64,000 bases of DNA from Cristatella mucedo (lineage: Eukaryota > Bryozoa > Phylactolaemata > Cristatellidae), in assembly GCA_009760855.2 (NCBI GenBank), contig WPIO01000168.1:517001-581000 (forward strand). Direction: 5' to 3'. Positions 29,412 to 39,546 of the stretch are shown here, in pieces. Within the stretch, counting starts at the first letter, position 1. Each line of letters begins with the position of its first letter. The notes beneath the pieces are model-generated. The model saw nothing but the letters and a program-made list of their open reading frames with translations. It had not been told where the DNA came from and did not search any database. Position numbers and translations under genes: made by a program.

Positions 29412-30280
29412 ATGTCGTTTTTAACTCTAAAAGAAAGAAAAAAAGAAGGTAAGTTCAATCCTGATTCAGATATAAGTCGAGTATTCAAACCAAGACCTAG
29501 GAATATTCCACAAGGTTTCTTTAATGTAGTTGAAGCTAATGAAAACCACCAAGCAGACATTTTACATATGCCTAATGATTATGGATATAAATACGCTTTG
29601 AGTGTTATAGATGTTGCTAGTAGATATAAAGATTCAAGAACACTTAAAGCAAAGTCTTCTAAAGAAGTAACACAAGCAATAATAGATATTTATAGTAAAG
29701 GTCCTTTGAAATGGCCTAAAAAGATAACAGTTGATTCAGGATCAGAGCTTAAAGGAGAGTTAGCTAAATAAATGAAAAGACATTAAACACGTGTTATAGG
29801 AGGTACTACTAAAAAGAGTGTTGCATTAGTTGAAAGAATGAATAGAACTGTAGCTGAGAGAGCATTTATTGCACAGTATGAAAAGGAATTAGAAAGTATT
29901 AATAAAGGAAATTATACCAGAAATAAAGAGTGGATTGATAATTTACCAAAGATTATTGATTATCTAAATAATAGTGTTACAAGAATGATTGGTGAAGAAC
30001 CTGTAAAGGCAATAAAAAAGAAAAAGTAAAACTACAGAAACCAAAATATCATAGAAGACTAGAACAGCTATTAGAACTTGGAGCAACTGTTAGATATTTA
30101 TTAGAACCAGGTGAAGGAGAAGATGAAAAAAGAAGAAGAGCTACAGATGCGATATGGAGTTTGACTAAACATACTATTGTTTGAATAATGGTATTGCGAG
30201 ATCAACCAGCTCGATATTTCGTAAATGATGTTAAGAGAAGTTTTGTTAGAGAGGAGTTGCAAGTGATTAAGCAACATTAA
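29412..30280 (+). pseudogene. Retroviral-type (rve/DDE) integrase, broken
   Basis: Polinton integrase expected to insert the element with a 6-bp duplication. ATG at 29412, 1 base after TATAG. Core acidic residues: Asp in HQADILHM (29,556), Asp in TVDSGSEL (29,732) and Glu in VALVERMNRT (about 29,832), about 33 residues apart for the second pair. The carboxyl domain carries RRRATDAIWSL and KRSFVREELQVI, the signature end of this family. Stops at 29,769 and 29,784 (TAA) and 30,182 (TGA), one frameshift near 30,030. About 290 codons in total, a normal length. The end overlaps the convergent membrane gene by 14 bases. Confidence 0.9.
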
Positions 30281-30662
30281 TTTCAATTTGTGAATTTCCC
30301 AATACAAGTCCTTCAAATCCTTCTTTTGTAATTTCATCATCAGATAAAGCATTAGTAATCTTTGAGATAATTTCAGAATTAGAATTTAAAGCATTTCTTT
30401 TACGTTTATCTACTTCTGCTAGTACACCGTCAACTGGTACAAACATTACAGATAGTGCTGAAAAGAAAGAAACTGCATGACTAATAGCTGGGATTATTTG
30501 AATATAAGTACTGGAAACAGTTACTCCTAATGCTATTACCATATTTATAAAATTACTTGCGTATCTAGCTCTTGTTAAATTTATTAAACATGATTTGATT
30601 TTTTTAGTATATTGAATAGTTTCTTCATATTTTTTAATGGCAAAATTTGTTCTTAAATCCGG
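30267..30662 (-). CDS. Two-helix membrane protein of element
   Basis: A 91-codon frame from ATG 30,542 (MVIALGVTVSSTYIQIIPAI), but the same frame is open further upstream to about 30,660 with a basic amphipathic region (KKYEETIQYTKKIKSC, LTRARYASNF) and no ATG. Two hydrophobic segments (about 30,480-30,545 and 30,430-30,478) are followed by a charged helix and acidic tail. The basic-helix, hairpin, helix layout resembles SLATT-type two-helix membrane proteins, a low-confidence analogy. Confidence 0.5.
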   Translation of the reverse strand, partial: PDLRTNFAIKKYEETIQYTKKIKSCLINLTRARYASNFINMVIALGVTVSSTYIQIIPAISHAVSFFSALSVMFVPVDGVLAEVDKRKRNALNSNSEIISKITNALSDDEITKEGFEGLVLGNSQIEINVA

Positions 30663-30732
30663 AATTTTTTATATTATTATTTTTTAAATTTATTATACTA
30701 TTCTTTTTTTGTATACAAAACATAAAAACTCT

Positions 30733-30870
30733 AAGACAAAATGTCCTAATGTTGCAGGAAAATCATAGTTTTGTATCATTTCCATTTTGAAAACTGCGAA
30801 TGCGAACGATAGTGAGCATGAGTAGTTTGAAAAAATGGAAATGATCCGAAACTATGATTTTCCTACAACA
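30733..30870 (-). repeat. Right terminal inverted repeat
   Basis: Inverted match of 15,364-15,502. The outer arm (30,832-30,870) and inner arm (30,750-30,788) form an inverted pair with 3 mismatches over 39 bases and a 43-base spacer. Confidence 0.92.
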
Positions 30871-30876
30871 TGCTAC
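30871..30876. repeat. Right target-site duplication
   Basis: TGCTAC directly outside the right terminal repeat; see AGCTAC at 15,358-15,363. Confidence 0.8.
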
Positions 30877-31115
30877 CTCTTGAACCCCGATTGAAATGTT
30901 TCTGACATTTCATTCTTTTCAACATGTTTAACCAGCTGCTTAGCGACAATTTTTTCAAAAATATTTGATAAGAACGGAAGAAGGGAAACTGGGCGATAGT
31001 TGGCTAGGACCTCTGTGTCTAATCCAGGCTTTTTAAGAATAGGTCTAACGATTGCCGATTTGAAGGACTTGGGGACCAAAGAAGCATTAAAAATCTCGGT
31101 TGTGGCAGCCTCTTC
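30877..31115 (-). mobile_element. LINE-B, 5' part of interrupted RT
   Basis: Minus-strand open frame encoding the amino-terminal RT motifs ([16 protein letters not shown], then [20 protein letters not shown]) up to FQSGFK at the insertion junction. Read with 15,363 downwards and one copy of the target sequence, the RT frame continues without a shift across the missing element. Confidence 0.85.
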
Positions 31116-31482
31116 TCCATAAGTAACTCATCTAGATGCGCCTCTACAAACTCCAATCTTGGAAGACTGTGCCTTAAGTTCACGAGCGATCGAAGCACGG
31201 AACTAAAGCTCTCGACGACGTCACGACACCCCTTGACTAGATAACATTTAAAAAGAAGCTAAAGACCAAACTGTAGCCCGGTCCATGGATCACTGAGTGC
31301 ATGTGAACTTTCTTTGTTGTTCTTGAACGAGCTAATGTGACCGAGTTGATTGCTAAAACCTTCCATGTACCCTGGGAAACTACTCAGTCATTTCTCGGTC
31401 TTATGAAGCCTATTATTAAGCCAAGCCCTGATATTGCAGCTGCCTCGAACCGCACAGGCGCGGACATAACGATGGACAAATA
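31116..31482 (+). repeat. Degenerate LINE-A remnant
   Basis: Weak plus-strand similarity to the LINE-A 3' region (GACGTCACGACACCCCTTGA, AACATTTAAAAAGAAGCTAAA). Otherwise no feature. Confidence 0.4.
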
Positions 31483-31925
31483 ACAATAATAATGATAACA
31501 CACTTGAAAGAGCCCCATCAGATAAATAGATTTGCTTTTAATTTCTGCTTGATTGTGGTCAAGTCAGGATACATCGTGACGCAAGGTTTTGAGAGCATAT
31601 GAGCTAAACACACGGCTTCCAAGGGACATAAGGTTCGTAAGAGTTATATGTATACGATTAAATTCCGAAAAGCGGGTGGTACGATGCTTAGCCTGGTGGA
31701 AAGAAGATCGAATAGGTAGGCTGGAGCCAATAAATGACGTGACCTAAAAGTGAGTGGCAAAGCTTAGTAATAATGATAATAATGCACTTGCAAAGCGCCC
31801 TCAGAGAACTCAAATCTCTTTCTCGGCACTTTACATTTGCTGCAAGGAAAACACGATCGAATTGTTAGTGGTAGCATGCTCAATAAAAAACAAAAAGAAA
31901 AACGTGGTTAGCGGGTGACATGGAC
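31483..31925 (-). repeat. Two LINE-A 3' pieces in tandem
   Basis: Minus-strand pieces at 31,483-31,770 (tail plus RT-end region GGAGCATATGAGC..ACGATGCTTAGCCTGGTGG) and 31,771-31,925 (tail and first 3' UTR block). Each begins with AAT repeats. Confidence 0.7.
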
Positions 31926-32085
31926 AATCAACGACCAATGCAGTTCCGATTTGTGAACGCCAGAGCAGCTACACCTTTTTTTCAAGCATGTAGCAGATAA
32001 GGGTCAGTGTTGTGTCACACAGAGGAGAGCGAGTGAGAGACTGCTTGTAACTTCTAACCCTAGCTGCATAATGTAGGAAGCCAGT
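31926..32085. repeat. 160-bp repeat shared with 54,534-54,690
   Basis: Unclassified sequence (ACGACCAATGC..GTTCCGATTTG, GAACGCC..GAGC..CTACACC, AAGCATGTAGCAGATAAGGG, CTAGCTGCATAATG) present twice in the window, each time directly before a closely similar LINE-A copy. Confidence 0.75.
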
Positions 32086-33480
32086 AATATTAATAATAAC
32101 AATAATGCACTTGATAAAGCAACCTCAGAAAACTCAATCTCTCTCTAAGCACTTTACATTTGCTGCAAAGGAAAATGCGATTGAATGGTGAGTAATATCA
32201 TGCTTGATAGACAACATGAATAACTTGGTTATGGGTGACATGCACAGGGTCAGCATGCAAGTATGGTTAGTGGCAGCATGCGCCGATTCGGCATGCATGA
32301 GTACATAAAGGACGAATCACAGGGACCCACTAAACGCTGTGATAAATAGGTGATAATAATGCACTTGATAAAGCGCCCTCGGAGAACTCAATCTGTTTCT
32401 AGGCGCTTCGCATTTTCTACAAAGGGAAGCGCGATTGAGGGTACCTTTCAAGTTCTTTGTATATGTGGTCAAGGCAGGGAATGTCGTGACGCAAGTCTAG
32501 AGTGAGTTCCAGGCTTTGGGAGCATACGAACTAAATGCACGGTCTCTAAAGGATTTGAGGTTTGTACGAGGTATTGGTAAACTGTTGGATTCCGAAAAGC
32601 AGGTGGTACGATGCTTGGCCTGGTGGGGAGTAGATCTGAGACATAGGCTGGAGCCAAAGAATGAAGTGACCTAAAAGTGAGCGACAGAACCTTGAAGTCA
32701 ATCCGTTGCTTGACTGGTAGCCAGTGCAGGTCGGCGAGAAGTTGTGTGATGTGGCAACTGCGACGCTCACGACAGACAAGCTTAGCTGCAGAGTTTTGCA
32801 CCATCAGTAATCGCCTGATTGCACATGTCGGTGGGCCAGCAAGCAGTGAGTTACGGAAGTGGGGAAGGGATGTCACAAATGCATGGACCAACTTAGATGT
32901 CGTATCCTTATCTACACAAACCCGAATTTTAGCTGTCATGTAGGTGAAAGTGGGCAGTCCAGACTGTGGATCTGATATGTTTGTCTAACGAAAGGTCACT
33001 CACAAAGGTAACGAAAGTTTGACGCCTAGATTTTGACCTGATTCAACAGGAGATATGCTGGCAGAGCCAATTTTGAGCGCCATTCTTTCCAATTTCTGAA
33101 TCACACTGGGTGTGCCCATAACTAGTAAGCAAGTTTTATCATCGTTTAGTTTTAGAAAAATTGCTGCCATCCATGTGCGGATGTTAAAATACATGCAGCA
33201 AGTGAGTTGAGAGAATTTGAGGTGCTCGAAGGCTGGGAGGGATCAAAGCAAAGGTCCAAATGAGTGTCATCCACATAGAAGTGAAAGCCTAGAGTGTGCT
33301 TGACAATCACATCAACAAGAGGGAGAGTCTAAACCGTGAAAAGAACCGGACCTAGCACGGAGCCCTGAGGTACCTCGGATGATCTTTGTCTATTCATGTC
33401 AATACTCTGGAGTATCCCATTGAGATAGGGCCTGAACCATTGCAGAGCAGTGCAAGTGATGCCCTGGCGAGATGAGGGGC
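32086..33480 (-). mobile_element. LINE-A copy, long, with duplicated tail
   Basis: Minus-strand LINE-A reaching from the 3' tail to the RT catalytic region. Open pieces: SAAKLVCRERRSCHITQLLA and LHWLPVKQRIDFKVLSLTFR at 32,469-32,939; [20 protein letters not shown] at 33,000-33,194; a degenerate region for the FYADD motif near 33,270. A second GCGCC tail with AATAAT lies inside its 3' UTR at 32,352-32,450, a feature shared with 36,781-37,145. Confidence 0.85.
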
Positions 33481-33840
33481 TAGATTCCAAAAAGCAGGTG
33501 GCACAATGCTTAGCTAGGTGGGGGAATAGATCTGACGGTTAGGCTGGAGCCAAATAATGAAGGGACCTAAAAGTGAGTGACAGAACCTTGATGTCGATAC
33601 GTTGCTTGACTGGTGGCCAGTGCAGGTCGGCGAGAAGGGGTGTGATGTGGAAACTGCAATGCTCTCGACAGACAAGCCTTGCTGCGGAGTTTCGCACCAG
33701 CTGTAAGTGCCTGATTGCACAGGCCGGTAGACTAGCAAGCATTAAGTTACAGAAGTCAAGATGGGATGTCACAAATGCATGTCCAACTTAGATGTGATAT
33801 CCCTGTCTAAACAAGCCCAAATACATTACTGTGACATGAT
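33481..33840 (-). repeat. LINE-A fragment
   Basis: Minus-strand RT carboxyl-end remnant (SHLDFCNLMLASLPACAIRH, LLADLHWPPVKQRIDIKVLS), joined head to tail with the preceding copy and truncated at both ends. Confidence 0.75.
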
Positions 33841-34862
33841 AAAAAAGAGGTGTTACCAGAGCTTAACTATAATTCTGTGACTTGAATCGTCTGAAACCGT
33901 ACAAAACGTTCAAAGTTGCATAGCAAGCATACACTTCCGATGTTTCTGCCGCGTGCAGGTGAAATGCACCATTACATTAACTACGTCATTCGGGTGCTCG
34001 CAACGCGTCAAACTTGCTTCTCGAGCACGAAATTTCAGTACGACCGAGGTCATCAAAAACCCTGGCCAAAAAAGTCACATCTCCAGTAAAAAACTTTTCG
34101 CAAGCTTGCCTGCTGCAACTGGAAGCCACAGCTCGTCGACACAGCTAGCTGCTGCCCCCCTGCACAAAAAAGGCAGCATGCAGCAGCTGTGCGACGCTGT
34201 GCTCACGCTCCCACCGCTGCACCGGCGGGAGGCTCGGCTTCGATTGTGTGCCGAGCCGAAGCAGGGTAAACGCTAACGAGTAAACAAAAAGAAAAAACCA
34301 ATGAGCCACCCTGCAGGCGGCACACAGGCCGGCCGCGAGGGTTCCGGCGTTCACAGCCTCAGTGCCTGGCCCGAATCTTGCTAGAGACCCATGGCCACCG
34401 CCGGATGACCTCCGACCTTCGAACCTGCTCACCGGCTCACGGCGCCCAGCACGTGGTGCACGTGACAAGCAGAGCTTAAAAGATGGCTCAGCCATCGGGA
34501 GGGGCGGGGCAGGGCGGGGGGGCAGGGCAGGGGGCAGGGCGGGGGGGGGGCAGGGCAGGGCGGGGCCAAAGCCGACGACTGCTGGACGTGCCACTACCTT
34601 TAGACGGGCAGCAGCTGGACAGTGCAGGGGGAGGGGCAGAGGGCCCTCCCCCCTCACCTAGAGCCCGCCTGCAGTGCCAGAGAGATCGCAGCGGCAGCAC
34701 GAACCGGTGCCGCGACTGAAGCGATATGATTCGTCAGCGATGGACAGTGCACGACGATTCGGCTTGCTGACTGACTGCTCGGACGGTGCATGCTGCGGTG
34801 ATGCCAATGAGGCGACAGCATAGTTAAACCGTTCGCACAGAAAGGGTAGGAGTTATAAAGAG
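33841..34862. other. GC-rich stretch without a supported gene
   Basis: Composition rises to a CpG- and G-rich block at 34,300-34,700. Open frames exist on both strands but none has splice-site or domain support. Contains the G-run cluster listed separately. Confidence 0.4.
34497..34566 (+). other. G-run cluster, quadruplex-prone
   Basis: About 70 bases with at least ten runs of three or more G, including a 10-G run, separated by single C or CA. The plus strand could form G-quadruplexes. Confidence 0.8.
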
Positions 34863-34866
34863 CTTT

Positions 34867-35764
<898 letters not shown>

Positions 35765-36382
35765 CTAGGCCTCGTCGCCGCCGGCGGCGGCGACGGCGCC
35801 GGCGGCGCCGCGCCACTTGGGCAGCAGGCGGCGACGGGCGTTGGTGAACCAGTAGTTGATCTGCGTCATGGAGAGGCCCGTCTCCTTGATGAGCAGAGCC
35901 TTCTCGTCATCGTTTGGGTACGGCTTGTCCTGATGCTCGCGCAGCCACGACAGCATCGAGCCGACGGCGCCCTTGGGCAAGCTCTGGTGCCTGCGGCCGG
36001 CTATTACAGATCCCGCCGACTCCGAGCCGCTGCCTCCGCATTCAGCCGTCCCGGCTGCAGACATAGGGCACCGAGAGAGTCGAGTCTGCACGCCGGCGCT
36101 TTGCCGGGCCGCCGCAGCGGCCGCCTGGCGGCGTCGCTGTGGCGCAGGCACCGAGGTCCCGCGTGAGAACCCGCCGCCGTCCTGGCCGCTGCCGGCCGCA
36201 GCCTTGGCTGCCGGCATGCCGGCAGCCAAGGCTGAGGCGGCAGCAGCAGCCTTCCTGCGGTAGTGGCCGCCTCCCTGCTGTCCCAGCAGCGGTGCCTGGT
36301 GGTGGCCGAAAAACTGCTGCTGCTGCTGCTGTGGCAGACGGACGCCGTGGTTCGAGTAAACGCCGTGACGCAGGTCGGCAGC
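35765..36382 (-). CDS. TALE homeobox gene, terminal exon (homeodomain)
   Basis: Last coding exon (206 codons including TAG at 35,765-35,767) after the acceptor TTGGCGCTCAG. It opens [20 protein letters not shown] in phase 0 and holds the homeodomain at about 35,800-35,990: [20 protein letters not shown], then the TALE-specific PYP loop, [12 protein letters not shown] and a recognition helix [19 protein letters not shown]. The three-residue PYP insertion and WF-x-NARRR place it in the TALE superclass. The LLP ending is TGIF-like. Position 50 is Thr where TALE proteins normally have Ile. Upstream in the exon are Ala- and Gln-rich tracts. A sequence-specific transcription factor is expected. Strongest-supported exon of the gene. 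Confidence 0.9.
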   Translation of the reverse strand, partial: AADLRHGVYSNHGVRLPQQQQQQFFGHHQAPLLGQQGGGHYRRKAAAAASALAAGMPAAKAAAGSGQDGGGFSRGTSVPAPQRRRQAAAAAARQSAGVQTRLSRCPMSAAGTAECGGSGSESAGSVIAGRRHQSLPKGAVGSMLSWLREHQDKPYPNDDEKALLIKETGLSMTQINYWFTNARRRLLPKWRGAAGAVAAAGGDEA

Positions 36383-36534
36383 CTGAGCGCCAAGAGCAGC
36401 ACGAAACCGTCAGTCCAAGGATGGAGGCTGCTGGGGACGAAGGCGGCAGCAGCAGCAGCTTCAGTGGTGCTTCAGTGGTGCATGACACGTGAGCCCGGCA
36501 GTCCGGGTGGCTGTCACTTGCGCAATCTGCTTAC

Positions 36535-36680
36535 CTGAGACCCTGGCACCATGAAGCCATAGCCGACGGATGATGGCGACTGCACAGGTGAAGGAGGCGG
36601 AGGAGGAGGAGGAAGAAGGGCTGCAGCGGCAGCAAGCTGACTGGCTGGCGAGCTCAACTCTGTGGCTCCTCCTCCTGTAC
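36535..36680 (-). CDS. TALE homeobox gene, exon 5
   Basis: 146 bases between acceptor TTCGATGCAG and donor TCTCAG|GTAAGC. Phase 1 in, phase 0 out, matching both neighbours. It encodes Gly/Ala/Pro-rich sequence with a run of Pro (ALLPPPPPPPSPVQSPSSVG) and ends GYGFMVPGSQ. No domain. Confidence 0.75.
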
Positions 36681-36780
36681 CTGCATCGAAGCATCGAAGA
36701 CGTCTTGCAAGCAGGAAACTTGCAGCATCGATTGGCAAGGAGCACAGCAGCAGGTTCGCTGCCTTGACAGGACAGTCTTA

Positions 36781-37145
36781 ACTTGAAAGGTACCCTCAAT
36801 CGCGCTTCCCTTTGTAGAAAATGCGGAGCGCCTAGAAACAGATTGAGCTCTCTGAGGGCGCTTTATCAAGTGCATTATTATCACCTATTTATCACAGCGT
36901 TTAGTGGGTCCCTGTGATTCGTCCTTTATGTACTCATGCATGCCGAATCGGTGCACGCTGCCACTAACCACATTTGCATGCTGACCCTGTGCATGTCACC
37001 CATAACCAAGTTATTCATGTTGTCTATCAAGCACGATATTACTTACCATTCAATTACATTTCCCTTTGCAGCAAATGTAAAGCGTCTAGAAAGAGATTGA
37101 GTTCTCTGAGGGCGCTTTATCAAGTGCATTATTATCATTATAATT
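36781..37145 (+). repeat. LINE-A 3' end with duplicated tail, in intron
   Basis: Plus-strand copy inside the intron between exons 5 and 4. It has two successive GCGCC tails (36,800-36,885 and 37,060-37,135) separated by the normal 3' UTR, the same arrangement as 32,086-32,455 in reverse. Confidence 0.8.
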
Positions 37146-37892
37146 ATTCTACACTCTGTAGCGACTGAGCTGCTCACGAAAGACGACCCTAGCTACCGAG
37201 TTTTGCACTTGCACCAGCTGGGGCTAATGACATGTTTGTAATGTCAGTTATGCATGGCAGCAACAGATCACGTCGTCGAATCACGGATGCACAATACAAA
37301 AAAGCTGATGTCGACGATGAGCCATCTCCTAAACTGCTCCACGGTTGGCTTCTTGCCCAGTGATCGATCCCCGTAATGATCTAGCTGATCGCCTCTCAAG
37401 CTTATTTGTCAACAAGATCTTTGAGAGTAAAGGGCAACAGTGTCAAGATTGTGCGGCTTTGCATGCTCCGCTACGGACACTCGCGCTTCGGCATCGAGCA
37501 CCTCGAGCTGCTGGTAGCAGCATCTGGCTCACAAAGTCAGAGGCTGGGTAGCAGGAGGCAGCAGCAGCAGCAGGAGGAGGCTGCTTGCTCGCCTCACACT
37601 CTTGCCCACTCACTCTTTTGACTCAGCATTGCAGCTGACAACTCAAGCGAGTCTCACAGTTTCCCTACATGCCAAGTGACTGCAGCGACCCTTCGCTGCT
37701 ATCAGCCATGCCGTCAATCGGCTGGTGAAGGTGTAGGCCTTCGGACAATCCACGATACCTTGGCAGTATTAACCCCTGGCGCCACCGATGCCACGCCCCA
37801 TTCAGCAGCTCCTCAATGCATAATGACTACTCGTAGGTACGGAGGAAGCGGCTGCGTGCACTGGGGGGGGGGAGGAAAGGCAGTTTGCCTAC

Positions 37893-38016
37893 CTTCAGCA
37901 ACGGTGGCCACATGCCCACTACCATCACCTCCATAGCCGACGTAGCTGCCGACTCTGCCATTTGCATGTGAGCTAACAGCCGCATATCCGTCCGTCGGAG
38001 CTGCATAGAAGCTGGC
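37893..38016 (-). CDS. TALE homeobox gene, exon 4
   Basis: 124 bases between acceptor ATGATTGTAG and donor TGAAG|GTAGGC. Phase 0 in, phase 1 out. Reads ASFYAAPTDGYAAVSSHANG then Gly/Tyr/Val-rich sequence to HVATVAE. The codon split across the next junction gives Gly. Found from splice signals and phase rather than length. Confidence 0.65.
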
Positions 38017-38111
38017 CTACAATCATTGTTGTTACTGCGCTGCTACAGCGCCAGTTTCTAGCAATTCGGTCGGATACAAAACATTAAGCGATTTAATAAT
38101 GAAGGCTGGAA

Positions 38112-38301
38112 CTCTCTCTTCCCTAGTCACATCCTTCTCTGTCTGTCTTTCTCACTGTCTGTCTCTCACTCTCTGACTCTGTCTATCACTCTCTGTCTTT
38201 CTCTCTCTCTGTTTCTCTCTGTCTGTGTGTCTCTCTCTGTTTCTCTGTCTGTGTGTCTGTCTCTCTCTGTTTCTCTGTCTGTGTGCCTGTCTGTCTGTCT
38301 T

Positions 38302-38334
<33 letters not shown>

Positions 38335-38339
38335 GTGTC

Positions 38340-38425
<86 letters not shown>
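38112..38425. repeat. CT-rich array
   Basis: TCTG/TCTCTG-rich lead-in followed by pure CT (about 38,355-38,425), within the intron between exons 4 and 3. Confidence 0.95.
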
Positions 38426-38427
<2 letters not shown>

Positions 38428-38709
38428 GTCTCTCTCCCGGGTCATTCAAGCCTCATCCCGTCTACTCGACCGGCTGGCAGAAAATGCGTCTAGATGCCGA
38501 GAGGGCAGCAATGACCACGTCACAAGGTCACAGCAGAGAGCACAGCAGAGCACGCAAGCCACTCACTGAGAGCGAGTGCATGCATAGCCAAGCCGCCACA
38601 CGGCAGTCTGGATGAGCGGGGCTCAAAGCATCGGGCAGAGCCTCGCACCCCGAGGTGCTTGCACATACACGGTGGCCACTCGCAGCGTGGCGCAGGCAAA
38701 GCTACGTAC

Positions 38710-39374
38710 AGAGGAGCTTTCGCCAAAGCCGTTGAAGCCTCCGCATTCTGCTGTCGCGGCCCTGCTGCTGCTGGTGGCGGCACCGCCGCCGCCGCTGACG
38801 CAGCCTCGAAGGGTCTCTGCCTCGTAGCTAGCTGCCTCACTGACAGGCGCCGATCGCTGGTGGCTGCCGAATGAGCGGCGCCAGCTGAGCGGTGGCTGCA
38901 ATTCCAGCTGCTCCTGCATCGCCCCTGCGCCGCCTCCTTCCGCGTCTCCGCCATTGCCGCCTGCGTCGCCGTTCGGAGCTGCTCCTCCTCCTCCTCCTCC
39001 TCCTCCTCCGTGCTGGCCTTGATCTCCTGGGCCGCCTGGTCCGGGAAAAGCGGCCCTTTCGAGCTCCTCTTTCTGCCGAAGCTTTTCGATCAGAGAGTGA
39101 TGTGCGAAGCGAAGCGCGTCCATGATAACGTTCTCGACGGCCTCGTTTCCAGCAGCATCAGGCCAGAGAGACGGTGGGTTCCTCGTCATGTAGTTGCCCA
39201 GCAGCTTTTCGAAATCGCTCGGCAGGTGGAAGATCAGCCGGTGCGGGAAAGTCGAGTCCTGGAAGCTCATGTCGGCGACGATCAGGTCGCGGAGCAGAGG
39301 GAAGAGCGGGTGCGAGCGAAACGCGCTCGATCGGTCCGAGATCAAGTGGTGCATGAATCCCTGCGTGTCGTGGC
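38710..39374 (-). CDS. TALE homeobox gene, exon 3 (MEINOX-like region)
   Basis: 665 bases between acceptor TTGCTCGTTGCAG and donor CTCCTCT|GTACGT; phase 1 in, phase 0 out. It opens with HDTQGFMHHLISDRSSAFRS then HPLFPLLRDLI, resembling the HPLFPLL opening of the Meis/PKNOX amino-terminal domain. A second conserved-looking block is NVIMDALRFAHHSLIEKLRQ. In that family this domain binds PBC-class partners, which is only inference here. A Gly/Ala-rich, low-complexity half follows (GGGGGGGGAAPNGDAGGNGG). Confidence 0.75.
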
Positions 39375-39546
39375 CTGCAACGAGCAAGCACAGGCGGCAA
39401 GCCGCCGAGGTGAATCCGCGAGCCAAGCTAGAGCTGCTGGGAGACCAATAGACACACTGCTGCTGGGCGGCGGAGCGCGGGCGGAGCGCTTCGACGCGAC
39501 GCTACAGTAGACCGGGCAAGGCTAAATGAGGCAGCAGCAGCCTTAC

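Larger units (their letters stand above)
15364..30870 (+). mobile_element. Polinton/Maverick-type virus-like element (degenerate)
   Basis: A 15,507-bp AT-rich unit bounded by terminal inverted repeats of about 139 bp with TGTTGT/ACAACA ends and a 6-bp target duplication. It carries the four enzymes typical of Polintons: protein-primed family B DNA polymerase, retroviral-type DDE integrase, FtsK/HerA-class packaging ATPase and adenain-like cysteine protease. Also present are zinc-ribbon, membrane and fibre-like genes. No double or single jelly-roll capsid gene was recognised. The large enzymes contain stops and frameshifts. Two LINE-A fragments have inserted inside (20,562-21,544; 22,128-22,645), so the copy is old. 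Composition contrasts sharply with the flanking DNA. Confidence 0.93.

Noticed and set aside
16068-30280. A variant genetic code (stop codons read as amino acids) in the element
   Set aside because: TAA, TAG and TGA all occur in frame, and where relatives allow a guess they fall at sites of several different expected residues. Frameshifts are equally frequent. This fits decay or sequence error, not one codon reassignment.
34145-34657. 170-codon minus-strand Pro/Ala-rich ORF
   Set aside because: Explained by the G-run cluster and GC-rich DNA; no supporting signal.
36781-37145. Extra exon of the TALE gene between exons 4 and 5
   Set aside because: The sequence is a LINE-A 3' end, and exons 4 and 5 already join in phase.
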